From positions 69,981 to 90,915 of the forward strand of contig JAHBMJ010003367.1 in NCBI GenBank assembly GCA_018398765.1: DNA of 20,935 nt. The letters are read 5' to 3'. A program made the position numbers and the translations under genes. The notes below the pieces were generated by a model that saw only the letters and a program-made list of their open reading frames with translations, ran no database searches and was not told the origin of the DNA. The stretch comes from Chromera velia. Its lineage: Eukaryota > Sar > Chromeraceae. Below, in pieces: positions 8,950-18,401 of this stretch (the stretch's first letter is position 1; each line of letters starts with the position of its first letter).

Positions 8950-9207
8950 TCTTCTAGTTTAAGCTCTCTAGAACTTAGGACTCAACTCATACACACAAGT
9001 TCAATATACAAAGAATCTGTCAGACACACAAGAGCCTTCTCTATCGATCAAGAAAGACTCGGTCCTTCTAACAGGCTCACTCAATCTGTATTGTAAAGGC
9101 TGAGATACAGACATGCATGCCTTTGTATTACAGTGTGTCTTTAATGCTATTAATTCTCTGTATTACTCTAAAGACCAAATCGAGCCTAGGTCCAAAGGTC
9201 CGTAACA
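8950..9207 (-). repeat. 5' LTR (right copy), 258 bp
   Basis: The partner of 3006-3262. On the element strand it starts TGTTACGGAC and ends CTAGAAGA, where a single substitution has changed the expected terminal CA. The LTR should contain the element's promoter and polyadenylation site, but neither was located. Confidence 0.95.
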
Positions 9208-9212
9208 CCAGC
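9208..9212. repeat. Right target-site duplication CCAGC
   Basis: The same five bases as 3001-3005, directly outside the LTR terminus. Confidence 0.9.
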
Positions 9213-9870
9213 CCGGAAGCATACTAGTATTGTAGAGCCTGCCAGCCTGTGTTTAAAAACATATAGTTACGTAGCCCATTTGAAACCATTTTTTTCAATA
9301 TTTAATTAGTATTTAAAGCTTTTTGCCTTCATCGTTTTTCCATTTCTAAGGATGATTTCTCCATATTTTTTTGATGCTCTACGCCTAGGATGATCGACTC
9401 AGATGCTTTGCATGATGGCCTATATAGACCAATCAATACTGATAATAATAATAATGATATGAATCATATGATGATGATGATAATCATACAGTATGATATA
9501 GTGCTTTTTATTGTTGGATTTTCTGACAGAATGCCTTGATTCATTGTTTTGGTAATCCTGCACCGGCACAAGTGCTCGCATGCAGGAAGTTCACACAGTG
9601 ATCGTTGTAAGTGAGGCGCAAAACGCTAGACAAAACGAGGGAAGACGGGACTGCGCGGGACTGGTCTGCATTTTATATCGATCATTTCATTCAGCCCTGT
9701 TGCTGTATCAGCACCAGTGCTCGCATCCAGCAACAGAGTTCACGTCAAATTGCATGTTTGTCATGGTGTTCTTTTCATCTTTGCAATCACTCCCTACCAA
9801 CCAAAAGAAGGGGACAAATTGCACAGATCCCGTCAGAAGAGAAGTCATTGTTTGTTTATTTTTTAGTCTT
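9213..9870. other. Non-coding, AT-rich then mixed
   Basis: AT-rich to about 9540, with AAT/ATG trinucleotide runs (9441-9484). Two loosely similar segments, GCACAAGTGCTCGCATGCAG (9566-9585) and GCACCAGTGCTCGCATCCAG (9710-9729), sit about 144 bases apart. Plus-strand frames at 9580-10047 do not look like protein. Confidence 0.45.
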
Positions 9871-10236
9871 TCAGTTCTCTTTTGCCGCCAGACGGCCTTG
9901 TGGGTATGCTGCAGAAAAAACTCTCATCCGATCCCAGTAGATCCTTCCGACGCAGGCTGCCTCCATCGTTGCGCGTATTTCTTTCCAGTTCATTGGATCG
10001 AGACAAAGAATCTTCCCAGGGCCCCGAACCCCAAAGAATCCGTCTGAATTTTCCTTCTTGTGCCACTCGTGAACTCTTTGTTTCATACGCGTCGAGATGG
10101 CATCATTTCCTGCCGTCGGTGTGTGCTTGATCAAGACCAGGGCTGTATCGGTCCCCGGGAAAAACACAGCACCGATATCCACAAGGCAACAGAAAAACTT
10201 GTTGAGCCACTTGTCGACAACCTTGTACTGGTCAAT
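9871..10236 (-). CDS. Terminal exon of an unknown protein
   Basis: A 121-codon frame ending in TGA at 9871. The acceptor aaaatacag|ATTGACC, preceded by a pyrimidine-rich stretch and by an in-frame stop, suggests the exon starts at 10236 on a codon boundary. The peptide has a hydrophobic stretch (FFCCLVDIGAVFFPGTD) and then a mixed, clearly protein-like sequence (GNDAISTRMKQRVHEWHKK, KILCLDPMNWKEIRAT, GRIYWDRMRVFSAAYPQG). I do not recognise the family. It lies in the same direction as the coiled-coil segment at 10919-11738, whose likely donor also ends on a codon boundary, so the two may be joined. Confidence 0.5.
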   Translation of the reverse strand: MDQYKVVDKWLNKFFCCLVDIGAVFFPGTDTALVLIKHTPTAGNDAISTRMKQRVHEWHKKENSDGFFGVRGPGKILCLDPMNWKEIRATMEAACVGRIYWDRMRVFSAAYPQGRLAAKEN

Positions 10237-10918
10237 CTGTATTTTGTCACGGAGACGTCAAAAGGTGCGAGAAGCGAGACAATGAATTAAAATGAGGGTG
10301 AGAGCATCATATTTTTGCAGCAGGAGCAAGATCGGTGTAGATGTAGGAACAAGTCAAGAACGCCGGATGCAAAGACCATATGATACCATATGCAATCTGG
10401 TCTCCACTGGCAGTCAGGGAATGTTGGAGAGTGTTTTCTCAGGTCTTTGTTTTGCCTGATTCTCGCGATAGAGTCGGATAGACAGAACAGACAGGCTCTG
10501 TCTATTGTTCATTTTCCTCTCTTTTTCTTCCTCTTTGAGTGGACACTGGACAGACAGATACACAGCAAAACAGAATGACAGGAAAGCATAGAGATAGACG
10601 AGTGAGCGGCCACACAAGTACAAAGAAAAAGAGGGCAAGAAAGAAACCAAAAAACAGACCAAACGATAAAGAGAACAATGTTTGAAGCTGTTTAAAGAGG
10701 AAAACACAGAGACAAAAAAAGAAACCGAAAGAAAGATTTTTAGTGGGAAAGAGCTGAGTGGATCTAATTCAAGAAGACAAAACATTGACCAAAAAAGAGA
10801 CGACAGAGAAAAAAATTCAAAATAAACAAAAAACCAATCGGATTCCCATTGCGCAAAACACAAAAAAGAAAGGACTGACATCATCCCAGTTGGGGTTCAG
10901 GCCTGTGAAGATCATCAC

Positions 10919-11738
10919 CATGTACAGAGGGGTCGTAGAAGAAGAGGCAGCAGGAGTGCAGGGAGGTGCAGAGGCCCTCAGCAGAGACACGGTCCCCACA
11001 GTACCCTCGGATTCCGCTTCTTGGTTCGCGGTCTTCTGCTTCTCACCAGGCTGTGCAGCTGAGGAGACAGCAGCTGCGGCTCTCTTTGCCTTCTCTCGTG
11101 ACTCTGGAGAAGAGGAAAGAGGCAAAGGGGTCTTCTCCTTCTTTCTAGACACTGCAAATGCCGCCAGCCCTCAGGCTGTAATTGCGGCTGCAATTGCGCA
11201 GACGAAGAACCCTCTCTTCCAAACTTCCAACTCTTCCTCTAGTGTTCTCTTCTCCTTCTTTGTCCTCTCTGCGGAAGCCTGGTATTCCCCTACTGTCTTT
11301 AAGAGAGAGAATTCGATTGCATCTCTCACCTTATCATCTTCTCGGGCCTTCATCATACATCCACTCTTACCCTCCATTTCTGCTTCGAGGCCAGAGCGCA
11401 GAAGCTTGATCTCTAACGTGGTTTGTCATTCTTCAACTGCTGCCTTTTCCGTCTCCTCAATCAACTTTTTCTCGCAACAGTCCACCGTCCTATTGAGCTC
11501 TTGTATCTCTCTTTGCATCTCTGCTCTCTTTGCCGTCTCCTCCTGCAACTTTGCACCAAGCAACTGATTATTTCTCTTCTCCTGGTCTAGCTCTTTTTTC
11601 AGCTTCGTCAGCAAGGAGATGGCCCCCCGAATTTCCTTCAAGTTGCGGAGTACCCTGGGCACAGACGTGAGGGAGCACTGGCTCCCGTCCCCCCGCCCCA
11701 GGAAAGCCCCCACCGGCCCCCACGAGAGCCTCGAGGAC
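10919..11738 (-). CDS. Coiled-coil protein with one membrane helix; two in-frame TGAs (possible pseudogene)
   Basis: An exon appears to start at 11738, after a long pyrimidine tract and ttcactgacag|G. One frame encodes a strong coiled coil (LTKLKKELDQEKRNNQLL, EMQREIQELNRTVDCCEKK, ERTKKEKRTLEEELEVWKR). It then gives a hydrophobic helix (GFFVCAIAAAITA / GLAAFAVS) followed by a basic RKKEK cluster and an Ala/Ser/Pro-rich tail. TGA codons interrupt it at 11426-11428 (within the coil) and 11171-11173 (in the middle of the membrane helix). Heptad and membrane patterns continue straight through both. It may be a decaying gene, a readthrough gene, or carry sequence errors. The 3' end is a guess at a GTGATG donor; the frame runs on to a stop at 10817. 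Confidence 0.5.
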
Positions 11739-12054
11739 CTGTCAGTGAAGAGAATCAGGAACACAGAGGACAGAGAGGAAAACAGTTGATCAGAGGATGA
11801 CTTGAATTCATGAAAGGGGCGAGAGATCCTTCAATGACTAGTCTAAGACTGTAATTACGCACAAGAATTTACGCGACAAATTGAATGAACGGATCTGATT
11901 TACCCCATGCCTCTTGACGTACCGTACTCCACCCCTGTTGGCCACGATTGTTATATCTTTTGATCTTTGCGTTGGTTTTCCTCTTCAACCCCAAGACCCT
12001 CAATCACTCCCTTGTCACAAGTATAAGCCCTGCACACCAATCAAACCGACGTAC

Positions 12055-12291
12055 CTCTTTGCCAGCATCAAAAGGGCAATTTTTTTTCTCCGTCTCTCCA
12101 CCCGTTGTCTTCCTCATGCCTTCAAGACCCTTCTTGCAACGGTTGAACTCTGACCATGCAGATCCCGAGTATCCGTGCGACTCCTCATGCATCAACTCTA
12201 TCGGGTCCACCCTCACCACCACAATTTCGCTGCTCTCAACGCATCCAAAAAGACAAAAGCGTGCCAGAAGGTAAAATAAATATATCTTCAT
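12055..12291 (-). CDS. First exon of a secreted or membrane protein
   Basis: ATG at 12291 in good context (ACCAACCATGAAG) opens a signal peptide, MKIYLFYLLARFCLFGCVES. About 59 hydrophilic residues follow, with two Cys after the predicted cleavage region (EFNRCKKGLEGM and EKKNCPFDAGKE). The donor GAG|GTACGT ends the exon at 12055 after 79 whole codons. It is probably the start of the gene that includes the coiled-coil exon downstream. Joining it directly to 11738 gives the wrong phase, so an exon between them or another splice site is needed. Family unknown. Confidence 0.55.
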
Positions 12292-13077
12292 GGTTGGTTC
12301 TCTCTGCTCCTTGGCTGGGCTCACTTGTCAAGTGTTGTTTAGTGTTGTTTCAAGATGTTTCCAGAATTTGCCTGCAACAGCAGTAAACGTGACATCCCGC
12401 TTGAGTAGAGAAATGCGCACAGATGTAAATCATGTCCCTGTATAGGGCAAGAACAACTTCCAATCGACTCTCTACAATTTCGAATCTTCTACAAGGTTCA
12501 GTCTGCCAACTTTGCAATTACTTGTACCTCGTCGGCGCTGGTGGAGATTCGCATACGGGCCCGGTGCCAGAAGATTCTTCACTCTGCCTCTGCTCGTGTC
12601 CCAACCTCGGTAGAGGGCAGGGGCGCAGGTCCGGTGAGAGAGAGATTCGACTTTCTGGTGATTCCGCCTCTTCAATTTGAACTCCTGCAGTCAGGGATAG
12701 TCATGCATGCAGCGTCAATACGTGCAATGAGAAAACGCGCCATCTCTCGAAATGCGCGCGCGCGCGCTCTCGATGCGCACGGCTTTGAGTTTGTCAGCTG
12801 CACAAGATTCAATGCATGGATATAATTCAACCCTTGTGCGCAGTTTCACGAGTCCGAAGAGAACTCAGCTTGATCTGGCCTCCACAAAGTTGCGTTCCAT
12901 CTCGCTTGGCCCTTTCCATCTGTCTTCCTACTGCTCTCCCACTCCCTTTTCATTGGCCGAGAACGCGAGAAAGCAGCAACCTCCACCAAGGTTGTCTCTC
13001 CGATTCAAGAGTTCATGCACGTGTTGGGATTTTGTTGAGTCCCTTCTCTTTTATATAGCTAGAGTAGACAAAAGACG
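12292..13077. promoter_or_regulatory. Divergent intergenic/promoter region
   Basis: Lies between the minus-strand gene starting at 12291 and the plus-strand gene starting at 13078. It holds an alternating GC run (12753-12768) and the 14-mer GAGAACGCGAGAAA (12959-12972), shared with the paralogue promoter at 20553-20566. TATATAG occurs about 25 bases before the 13078 ATG. No convincing ORF was found. Confidence 0.5.
12959..12972 (+). promoter_or_regulatory. Shared upstream motif, copy A
   Basis: GAGAACGCGAGAAA lies 105 bases before the ATG of the plus-strand four-TM gene. The identical 14-mer lies at nearly the same distance in front of the minus-strand paralogue. Weak similarity (CTTTT tract) extends just upstream of the motif. 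Confidence 0.5.
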
Positions 13078-14772
13078 ATGACGTGTCTATTAAGAAGTTT
13101 CAAGGCATGTGCGGATGCGCTGCTTTTTATCGCAGGAATCGGTGAGTGGCAGGGCCAACCTTGTCAGACGCAATTGCCGTCTCCTAGCTCCCCCGTCTCT
13201 CCCCCTCCACGAACAGTTCATGCCTTCTCCTTGCGACATGCCAACAGCTCCGAATTCCAACTTCACTCACTTATTGGTCCCCTTCACGGTCTAAGATTAT
13301 TCTTGTTTTGAGATTTTTGATTGGTCCTTGCAGCTCTGGTTGTCAGCATGTCCACGCCGCAGCTTCTGAGGACGCAGTCCGAGCTAAACATGGGGTACCG
13401 GTTCGATGCGCAGTTCGATATTGGGGCCATGCAGTTCTGCTACAGAATTGTCACGAAGAACGAGGACAAAAAGTGGGAGACAACAGCTTGTAGCTTGATG
13501 TAAGTTGCCTCACTCTGACACGCACTCGTTTGGAAACTTGCGTCTGACTGCATGCATGTGAGGAACTGGCAAGACTTTCTTCGCCCAGCTGAGTTGCCGC
13601 TGTTTTTCTTGAATTGCGTCTCTTTATTTTGCACAGTGAGGGTCAATACCGTGTACGTCCACAACGATGCACGACTGATGAATCGCAACGCCGCCGAACA
13701 ATTAAGCAGAGCACACCGAAGAGACAGGGTGGCTCTTGTTCAGAAGCCTTTCACACCAGGAAAGGCTACCTTCCACGTACTTTGAGCTCATACATTCGGT
13801 GTCGGTGCAATCACGCGACCGTTCGACCTGCATGGGGTGGGCTCAGCAGCACTACAAAGAAAGGTAAAAAACCTGCAAGGAAAATCGCATCGAAACCTGC
13901 ATGGATTTGGAATGTATTCGTGCAGAGGCTTGAGGAACAGCTGTAATGCGACTGTGAATGTGAGAGTTACAGACGATGAGGCTGGGGACTTGCCTATCAA
14001 GTCAGTAGTCGACTGTCCTAGCTTCCGCTGCTTTCTCTGCTTTGATTTGCTTCCATGCAACTGCCGCCGCAGTTTCTTTCTCATGCACTCTGCGTCGTCG
14101 ATCTTTGCAGAAGTCCTTTTCATCAAAAACACACATGTGCTTTTCATCAAAAAATGCACAGCGACTCACAAGGCGACTCTTCCATGATCTCTCTGATCGC
14201 TGTCGTTTTGCCAATCACACAATGGATACGCTTACTTTGATTCGATGTAGAACCATCAGTGTGGTGAGAAGTGTTTGCATCTGTAACCTTGTTTTTCTTG
14301 TCTTTGTCCACCCTCGCGCCCCTTTATCAGATCATTGTACGGCGACCCTGACAAATGCGACGAGCACAAGACGCTGGTGGCTCTGGGATGGGGTGCGTGT
14401 GCGGTGGCTGCGATTGGAATTTTGGTGGGCATTCTGGCGAGCAGCAACTGTTGTTGTACGTGCTCGGTGAAGCAGCAGTCGTTGTGGGGGTTCATCTTCT
14501 CCCTTCTTGCCGGGGCCCTTGCGGCAGGTGCAGCGGTACTCACGGTGGATCTGTGTGGATGGGCCCATGAGGGGGAGGGGAGGAGAGTTCCTTTTTTTGT
14601 TTTGAATCAAGGGAAGCCAGAGTTTGGGTACTCTTTTTGGTTTCTCTCGAGCGGGGTTGTATTGTATGCGCTCTCTGCCGTTGCACATCTGTGTGCGTGT
14701 TTGTGTTCCGGTGGGTCCTCGTTCCGTGGAGCCCGGGGCAACTCGGGACACCTTCTGCAACAACCCGTTTGA
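13078..14772 (+). CDS. Amastin/claudin-like four-transmembrane protein, copy A (3 exons, 223 aa)
   Basis: Exons are 13078-13141, 13334-13499 and 14331-14772. All introns are GT-AG (GTGAGT, GTAAGT donors; ttgcag, atcag acceptors) and the total of 672 nt is exactly in frame. Predicted helices are at about residues 12-28, 92-114, 127-149 and 177-201. The first loop is long, with Cys57, Cys74 and Cys86; the second is short and has a Cys cluster (SSNCCCTCS, 115-122) that could be acylated; the C-terminus is LLQQPV. A Thr-Pro pair follows TM1 and a Tyr-Gly pair precedes TM4, as in amastins, but the amastin signature motif is absent. It is probably a plasma-membrane surface protein of unknown function. 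Part of exon 3 is identical to copy B. Confidence 0.82.
14271..14534 (+). repeat. Near-identical inverted repeat block, arm A (gene-conversion tract)
   Basis: 264 bases matching 18640-18903 in reverse complement with a single mismatch (in the intron part). It spans the last 60 bases of intron 2 and the first 204 bases of exon 3. Both flanks diverge abruptly. Confidence 0.92.
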
Positions 14773-15811
14773 GGGAAATCTAGAGGACATGCATTGAATG
14801 AAGAAAATATTATCATGTAATTATTGTGCACACGTGTTTCTTTCTATTTTTTCGCACGGTTGCAAGAAAGAAGGGGAGAGTTCATCAATGAAAGCACTGT
14901 CAATGGAAGTGTCTCTCTCTTTGTTTGGATTGAATCGTTCGAGTTGGATTGATTCGTCTGGGGGTTCGCAGTGTAGTAACTTAAGTTGTCGAGCCAAAAT
15001 TCATTTTGATCGTCTGACCTAAAGTCGAAGCGGTGCTGTGGCAGTCTGTGTGCGTGAAATAAGGCAGAGTAACGGAGGGGAAGAAAGTCGGATTGAAGGA
15101 AGAAAAGAAATGAGAGAGCGTTGCCGGAAGGCACAACATTGCTCTCGTTCTTTTTTTGTAGGGACTGACCGGCTGTTGATGGGATGGGTGTGTCTGTTTT
15201 TTCGTTCCTTGCTTCCTTCCTTCCTTCCTTCCTTTGTTTGTGTATCTGCCTTGAGAGACAAGGACGGGTGACAGCCAGGAGAAAGAAACAAAGGACGATC
15301 CCAAAGGAGACAAAAGGAAATGCGAAAGAGACCCCACGGAAGTACAAAACGGCCAGCGGGGTTTTGAACGAAGCTGATCAGAAAATCAACTCTAAGGCCC
15401 TGCTGCAGGAAAAATTAAGCTCTCTCTGTGCGAAATTGTTCTGCTTCTGTTTCTGTAAACGACTGCACGGACACACAGGCCCATCGTATTGTGCTGTAAA
15501 CCTAAAAACGGATTCCCAGCATGTACCACACACAAGCAAGTCACATCGATGAGGGAAGGGCGGGCTGGAGAAGCAAAACCAGAAACCAACTAGGAAACTA
15601 AAGGGACCTTATTACACGAAAGAAATGTGCTGCATTATGTGCATGCCGATGAGAACTTCAGGCGCAAGTGGAAAAGTCTTTCGCAATTCAGTACTTCTTT
15701 CTGTATGTCTTCCTTTCTCATGCCTTCTCTCAATGCCTAGTTTTTACCTGTCCATCCTGTTTTTTTCCTTCCTTTCTTCCCTCATTTCTTTTTTTCATTT
15801 TGTTTTTCTTC

Positions 15812-15814
<3 letters not shown>
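14773..15814. other. Downstream region of copy A, no gene recognised
   Basis: Probably contains the 3' UTR of the four-TM gene. A TTCC run lies at 15211-15234. Frames on both strands are low-complexity or short. Confidence 0.5.
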
Positions 15815-15850
<36 letters not shown>

Positions 15851-15858
15851 TCTCTCTC
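15815..15858. repeat. (TC)n microsatellite
   Basis: About 44 bases of CT dinucleotide with one CCC interruption, directly before the first GGAGATCTCC palindrome. Confidence 0.9.
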
Positions 15859-15859
15859 C

Positions 15860-15934
15860 ATGGAGATCTCCATCAAAATCGTATGTAAAAATGTTTAAGT
15901 TGGAGATCTCCAAAATTTTTTGGAGATCTCCAAA
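15860..15934. repeat. Three GGAGATCTCC palindromes
   Basis: Perfect palindromes at 15860-15873 (ATGGAGATCTCCAT), 15900-15913 (TTGGAGATCTCCAA) and 15919-15934 (TTTGGAGATCTCCAAA). The last two are separated by a short AT tract and are also arranged as an inverted pair. A related GATCTCCA occurs near 16183. Confidence 0.85.
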
Positions 15935-16619
15935 TCTCAAAACACCTCTAACAATTTTTTTAGATAAAATATTATTTAGAATATGATTAAATAAAGCTTA
16001 AAAACATGATCGGCATGCTTAGTTTAATTCACAATTCAACTTTTACTAGGAGTGCTAGATAGAACATCCTTAGTAGTAACTTATAGATCGAACAGAAGGA
16101 AAGTGCTGAGTGATCCAAACGTCAAGTTAGAATATCCAAACCGATCCTAGAACCGATTTTGGAGAGATCCAAAGCTCCAAACGATCTCCATCATATTAGG
16201 GCAACAGTCGATCGATCCTGAAAGTACCGAGACTTAGACTCAGAGTGTCATTCAGATTACTAGCTAGCAGTACTACTATAGCCCGCCCAAGCAAAAACAA
16301 CTTGATCAACCTTATCATCACAGTCACTGGCAAACTGTATACTATTACCAAACTTTTGAGCTGTTTAAAAATTAAGCATGTCTGCATGTGCATGTATTCA
16401 TGGATATACTCTTCTGTCACGAAGCTGTATATTTATAATGACAGATAATAATTTGGAGTTCACAAATTTATGGATCAAATCCAGATCTCTGCCTTGGCAG
16501 TGCTATTTTTCCCACCACCGGCTGATCTCGTCTCGGCTAGCGTCTCGGAGAGCAGGCAGTTCAAAACCAAATTAGCATTTGCAGCACACAAGGCAACAGT
16601 TTGTTTACAGGGATAATGC
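15935..16619. other. AT-rich non-coding island
   Basis: No open frame of interest. It has GATCC/GATCG-containing degenerate motifs and the 13-mer GAGAGATCCAAAG (16162-16174), also present in the AT-rich island near 2840. Confidence 0.5.
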
Positions 16620-17468
16620 ATGCAGTGCCAACCAACAACACACAAGACCAGCAAAGGTTACGACATCTTAGCCATGAGTGTACCAGAGGGTCAACAAACA
16701 CACAGAGACCCGCCCTCCTTCCAAGCAAAAAAGAATGAACGAACAAAAAAGGAGCATTCAAAGTCGCTTGACAGCTTGGACCCAGATCCGATCCAAATGA
16801 GGAAGGAAGATCGAGGGAGGACCCCTCCATCCATCCATCCAGGCATCGTGTGCATGGTCCCCGTCTTTCCATCAATCTGTATGCCTTCTCTGAATTCCCA
16901 TTTCGTACCCCCCTCCCCTCCCCTCTCCTTTTGGAGTGACCGATTTGACGGACCTGCGTGCTGGATTTCCATCGCGGATTCTCTCAGCATGCAGAAAGAA
17001 AAGAAGCTGGAGGGACAACAAACAGGTGCCAGTGCAGACACGAGAGGTAGGAGCCAAGAAAGCGCAAAGAAAGAAAAAAGCAATAAAGAGAGACAGAGAA
17101 GAGTCAAGCCAAGCCAGAGAGGTCAGAGGAGATGTGAGTGGACAAAAAAACAGAAAGAAATTGAATTGAAGACCCATATGAACATAGAAAGAGCGTTGAT
17201 GAGACCGATCGCACATGAAGCTAGAAGAAATGTGTCCGAAGATTCGATCGGCGGGTCCTTTTTGTTTCCTTCCTTTCCCTCCTCTGTTCATTCTTCCTTT
17301 CCTCCTTCCTTTCCCGCTGTATCACTTGGGTCCGGCCTTTCCCCGGCAATAGAAAAAAGAGAAATAGATGAAACAGTCAGTATGTTTGTCAATAAACCGG
17401 CCTCGTCGTTCAGTTTTCTTTCGGAGACACGTCTTTCAGACTGTGTACATGTTTCCGTCGTGCATTAG
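16620..17468 (+). other. Long open frame of low-complexity composition, probably not a gene
   Basis: 282 codons open from an ATG. The product is dominated by Lys/Glu/Arg/Gln and Ser/Pro stretches and shows no recognisable domain. Purine-rich sequence (AAGAAAGAAAAAAG) explains much of the openness, and the minus strand is also open. It could be a UTR or a disordered protein, but I would not annotate it as coding without transcript support. Confidence 0.2.
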
Positions 17469-17651
17469 CAATTATTTGTACAAAGCACCTTTCTTTTCCT
17501 GTCATCCTTTTTAAGGAAACCGTGTGCATGGTGCCCTCCCTCTCTTCTTGTAGCATCCCCGTCTTCTCTACAGCACCCCTCTCCCTTTTCCGTGTTTCTT
17601 CATCTTCCCTATTTTTTATCGAGAGCAGATCGTGAGAGAGGAGAGAAATGT

Positions 17652-17680
17652 CCTTCCTTCCTTCCTTCCTTCCTTCCTTC
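17652..17680. repeat. (CTTC)n microsatellite
   Basis: About seven perfect CTTC units inside a pyrimidine-rich stretch (17500-17760) without a gene. Confidence 0.9.
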
Positions 17681-18035
17681 TCTGCAGGCCTTCATTCAAA
17701 GTTTCCCCCCTCCCTCCCAATCGTCCTCTGTCTGTCCCTCCCTCCCTCTCTGATCTCCAAGTCGATTGCTCGAAGGAAGCACTCACACGAGAAGTGAAGA
17801 AACGTGCAGAGAGTACCCCCTGAAGCACCAATGCATAAGCCCACAACGCCCCACCCCCTCACACGAAATCAACAAGCACAAGGAAGGCACCTGATGAAAC
17901 ATGAGATCGAGACAATTAATTCAACGAACCATCAAGGACAAACACACGCACGCACTCAATCATGAAGCGATCGAACGAATGAATTCAAAGAGGGGGGCTC
18001 TGTTGTCCATCGCCTCTTTTCTTTTCAGGCCTTCA

Positions 18036-18152
18036 CACTCACTCACTCACTCACTCACTTAGACACAGACAGAAAGACACTCACTCACTCACTCACTCAC
18101 TCACTCACTCACCCCATTCAAAGACATGCACTCACTCACTCACTCACTCACT
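18036..18152. repeat. Three clustered (ACTC)n arrays
   Basis: ACTC tetramer runs at 18036-18059, 18078-18111 and 18129-18152, separated by 17-18 bases of non-repeat sequence with related text (AGACACAGACAGAAAG, CCCCATTCAAAGACATG). They lie downstream of the copy B stop codon. Confidence 0.9.
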
Positions 18153-18401
18153 GAATCACCCACCAAAGTCCTGAGGACACCCCCAGAACGATACAATCGC
18201 CTGGTCTCTCGGTCACCCACTAACTCTGACTGATGATCATGTCGGATTCACACGTTATTTACCACAACGACGACGCTCCATCTAATAGAGAGCGAGACGA
18301 TCGAGGCCCCATGTGAAGTTCTTTGTAGCACCTTGCCAGCTTACAGAGAAACGAAAAGCACTCCCATGAAGGAGGACAAGTCAGGTGTCCCCTTGATGCC
18401 C

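Larger units (their letters stand above)
3006..9207 (-). mobile_element. Ty3/gypsy LTR retrotransposon, complete structure, inactivated
   Basis: A 6.2-kb element transcribed right to left. It has LTRs at both ends (about 95% identical by eye), a 5-bp target duplication, and internal domains in the order gag, protease, RT, RNase H, integrase. That order defines Ty3/gypsy rather than Ty1/copia. Apart from one short excursion, all domains read in the same minus-strand frame. The frame is broken by stops at 8139, 7734, 7665, 7554, 7203, 6978, 6534, 5979, 5298, 5199 and 4086 (left base of each codon). Missing catalytic residues show it cannot move on its own. The C-terminal domain after integrase resembles a chromodomain, which would make it a chromovirus-like lineage. 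Confidence 0.95.

Noticed and set aside
10414-10884. 156-codon minus-strand hydrophobic frame
   Set aside because: Phe/Leu/Ser/Val-rich translation of a U-rich, intron-like stretch; no ordered membrane pattern and no start context.
13501-14330. Extra exon in intron 2 of copy A (open frames at 13614-13946 and 13837-14187)
   Set aside because: The three-exon model is exactly in frame, gives the same length as copy B, and no similar sequence lies in the copy B intron.
16620-17468. 282-codon plus-strand frame as a gene
   Set aside because: Low-complexity composition, no domain, the opposite strand is also open, and no splice or promoter logic supports it. Listed only as a doubtful open frame.
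18036-18152. CRISPR-like repeat-spacer array
   Set aside because: The repeats are simple ACTC tetramers of varying length in a eukaryotic, intron-containing context.
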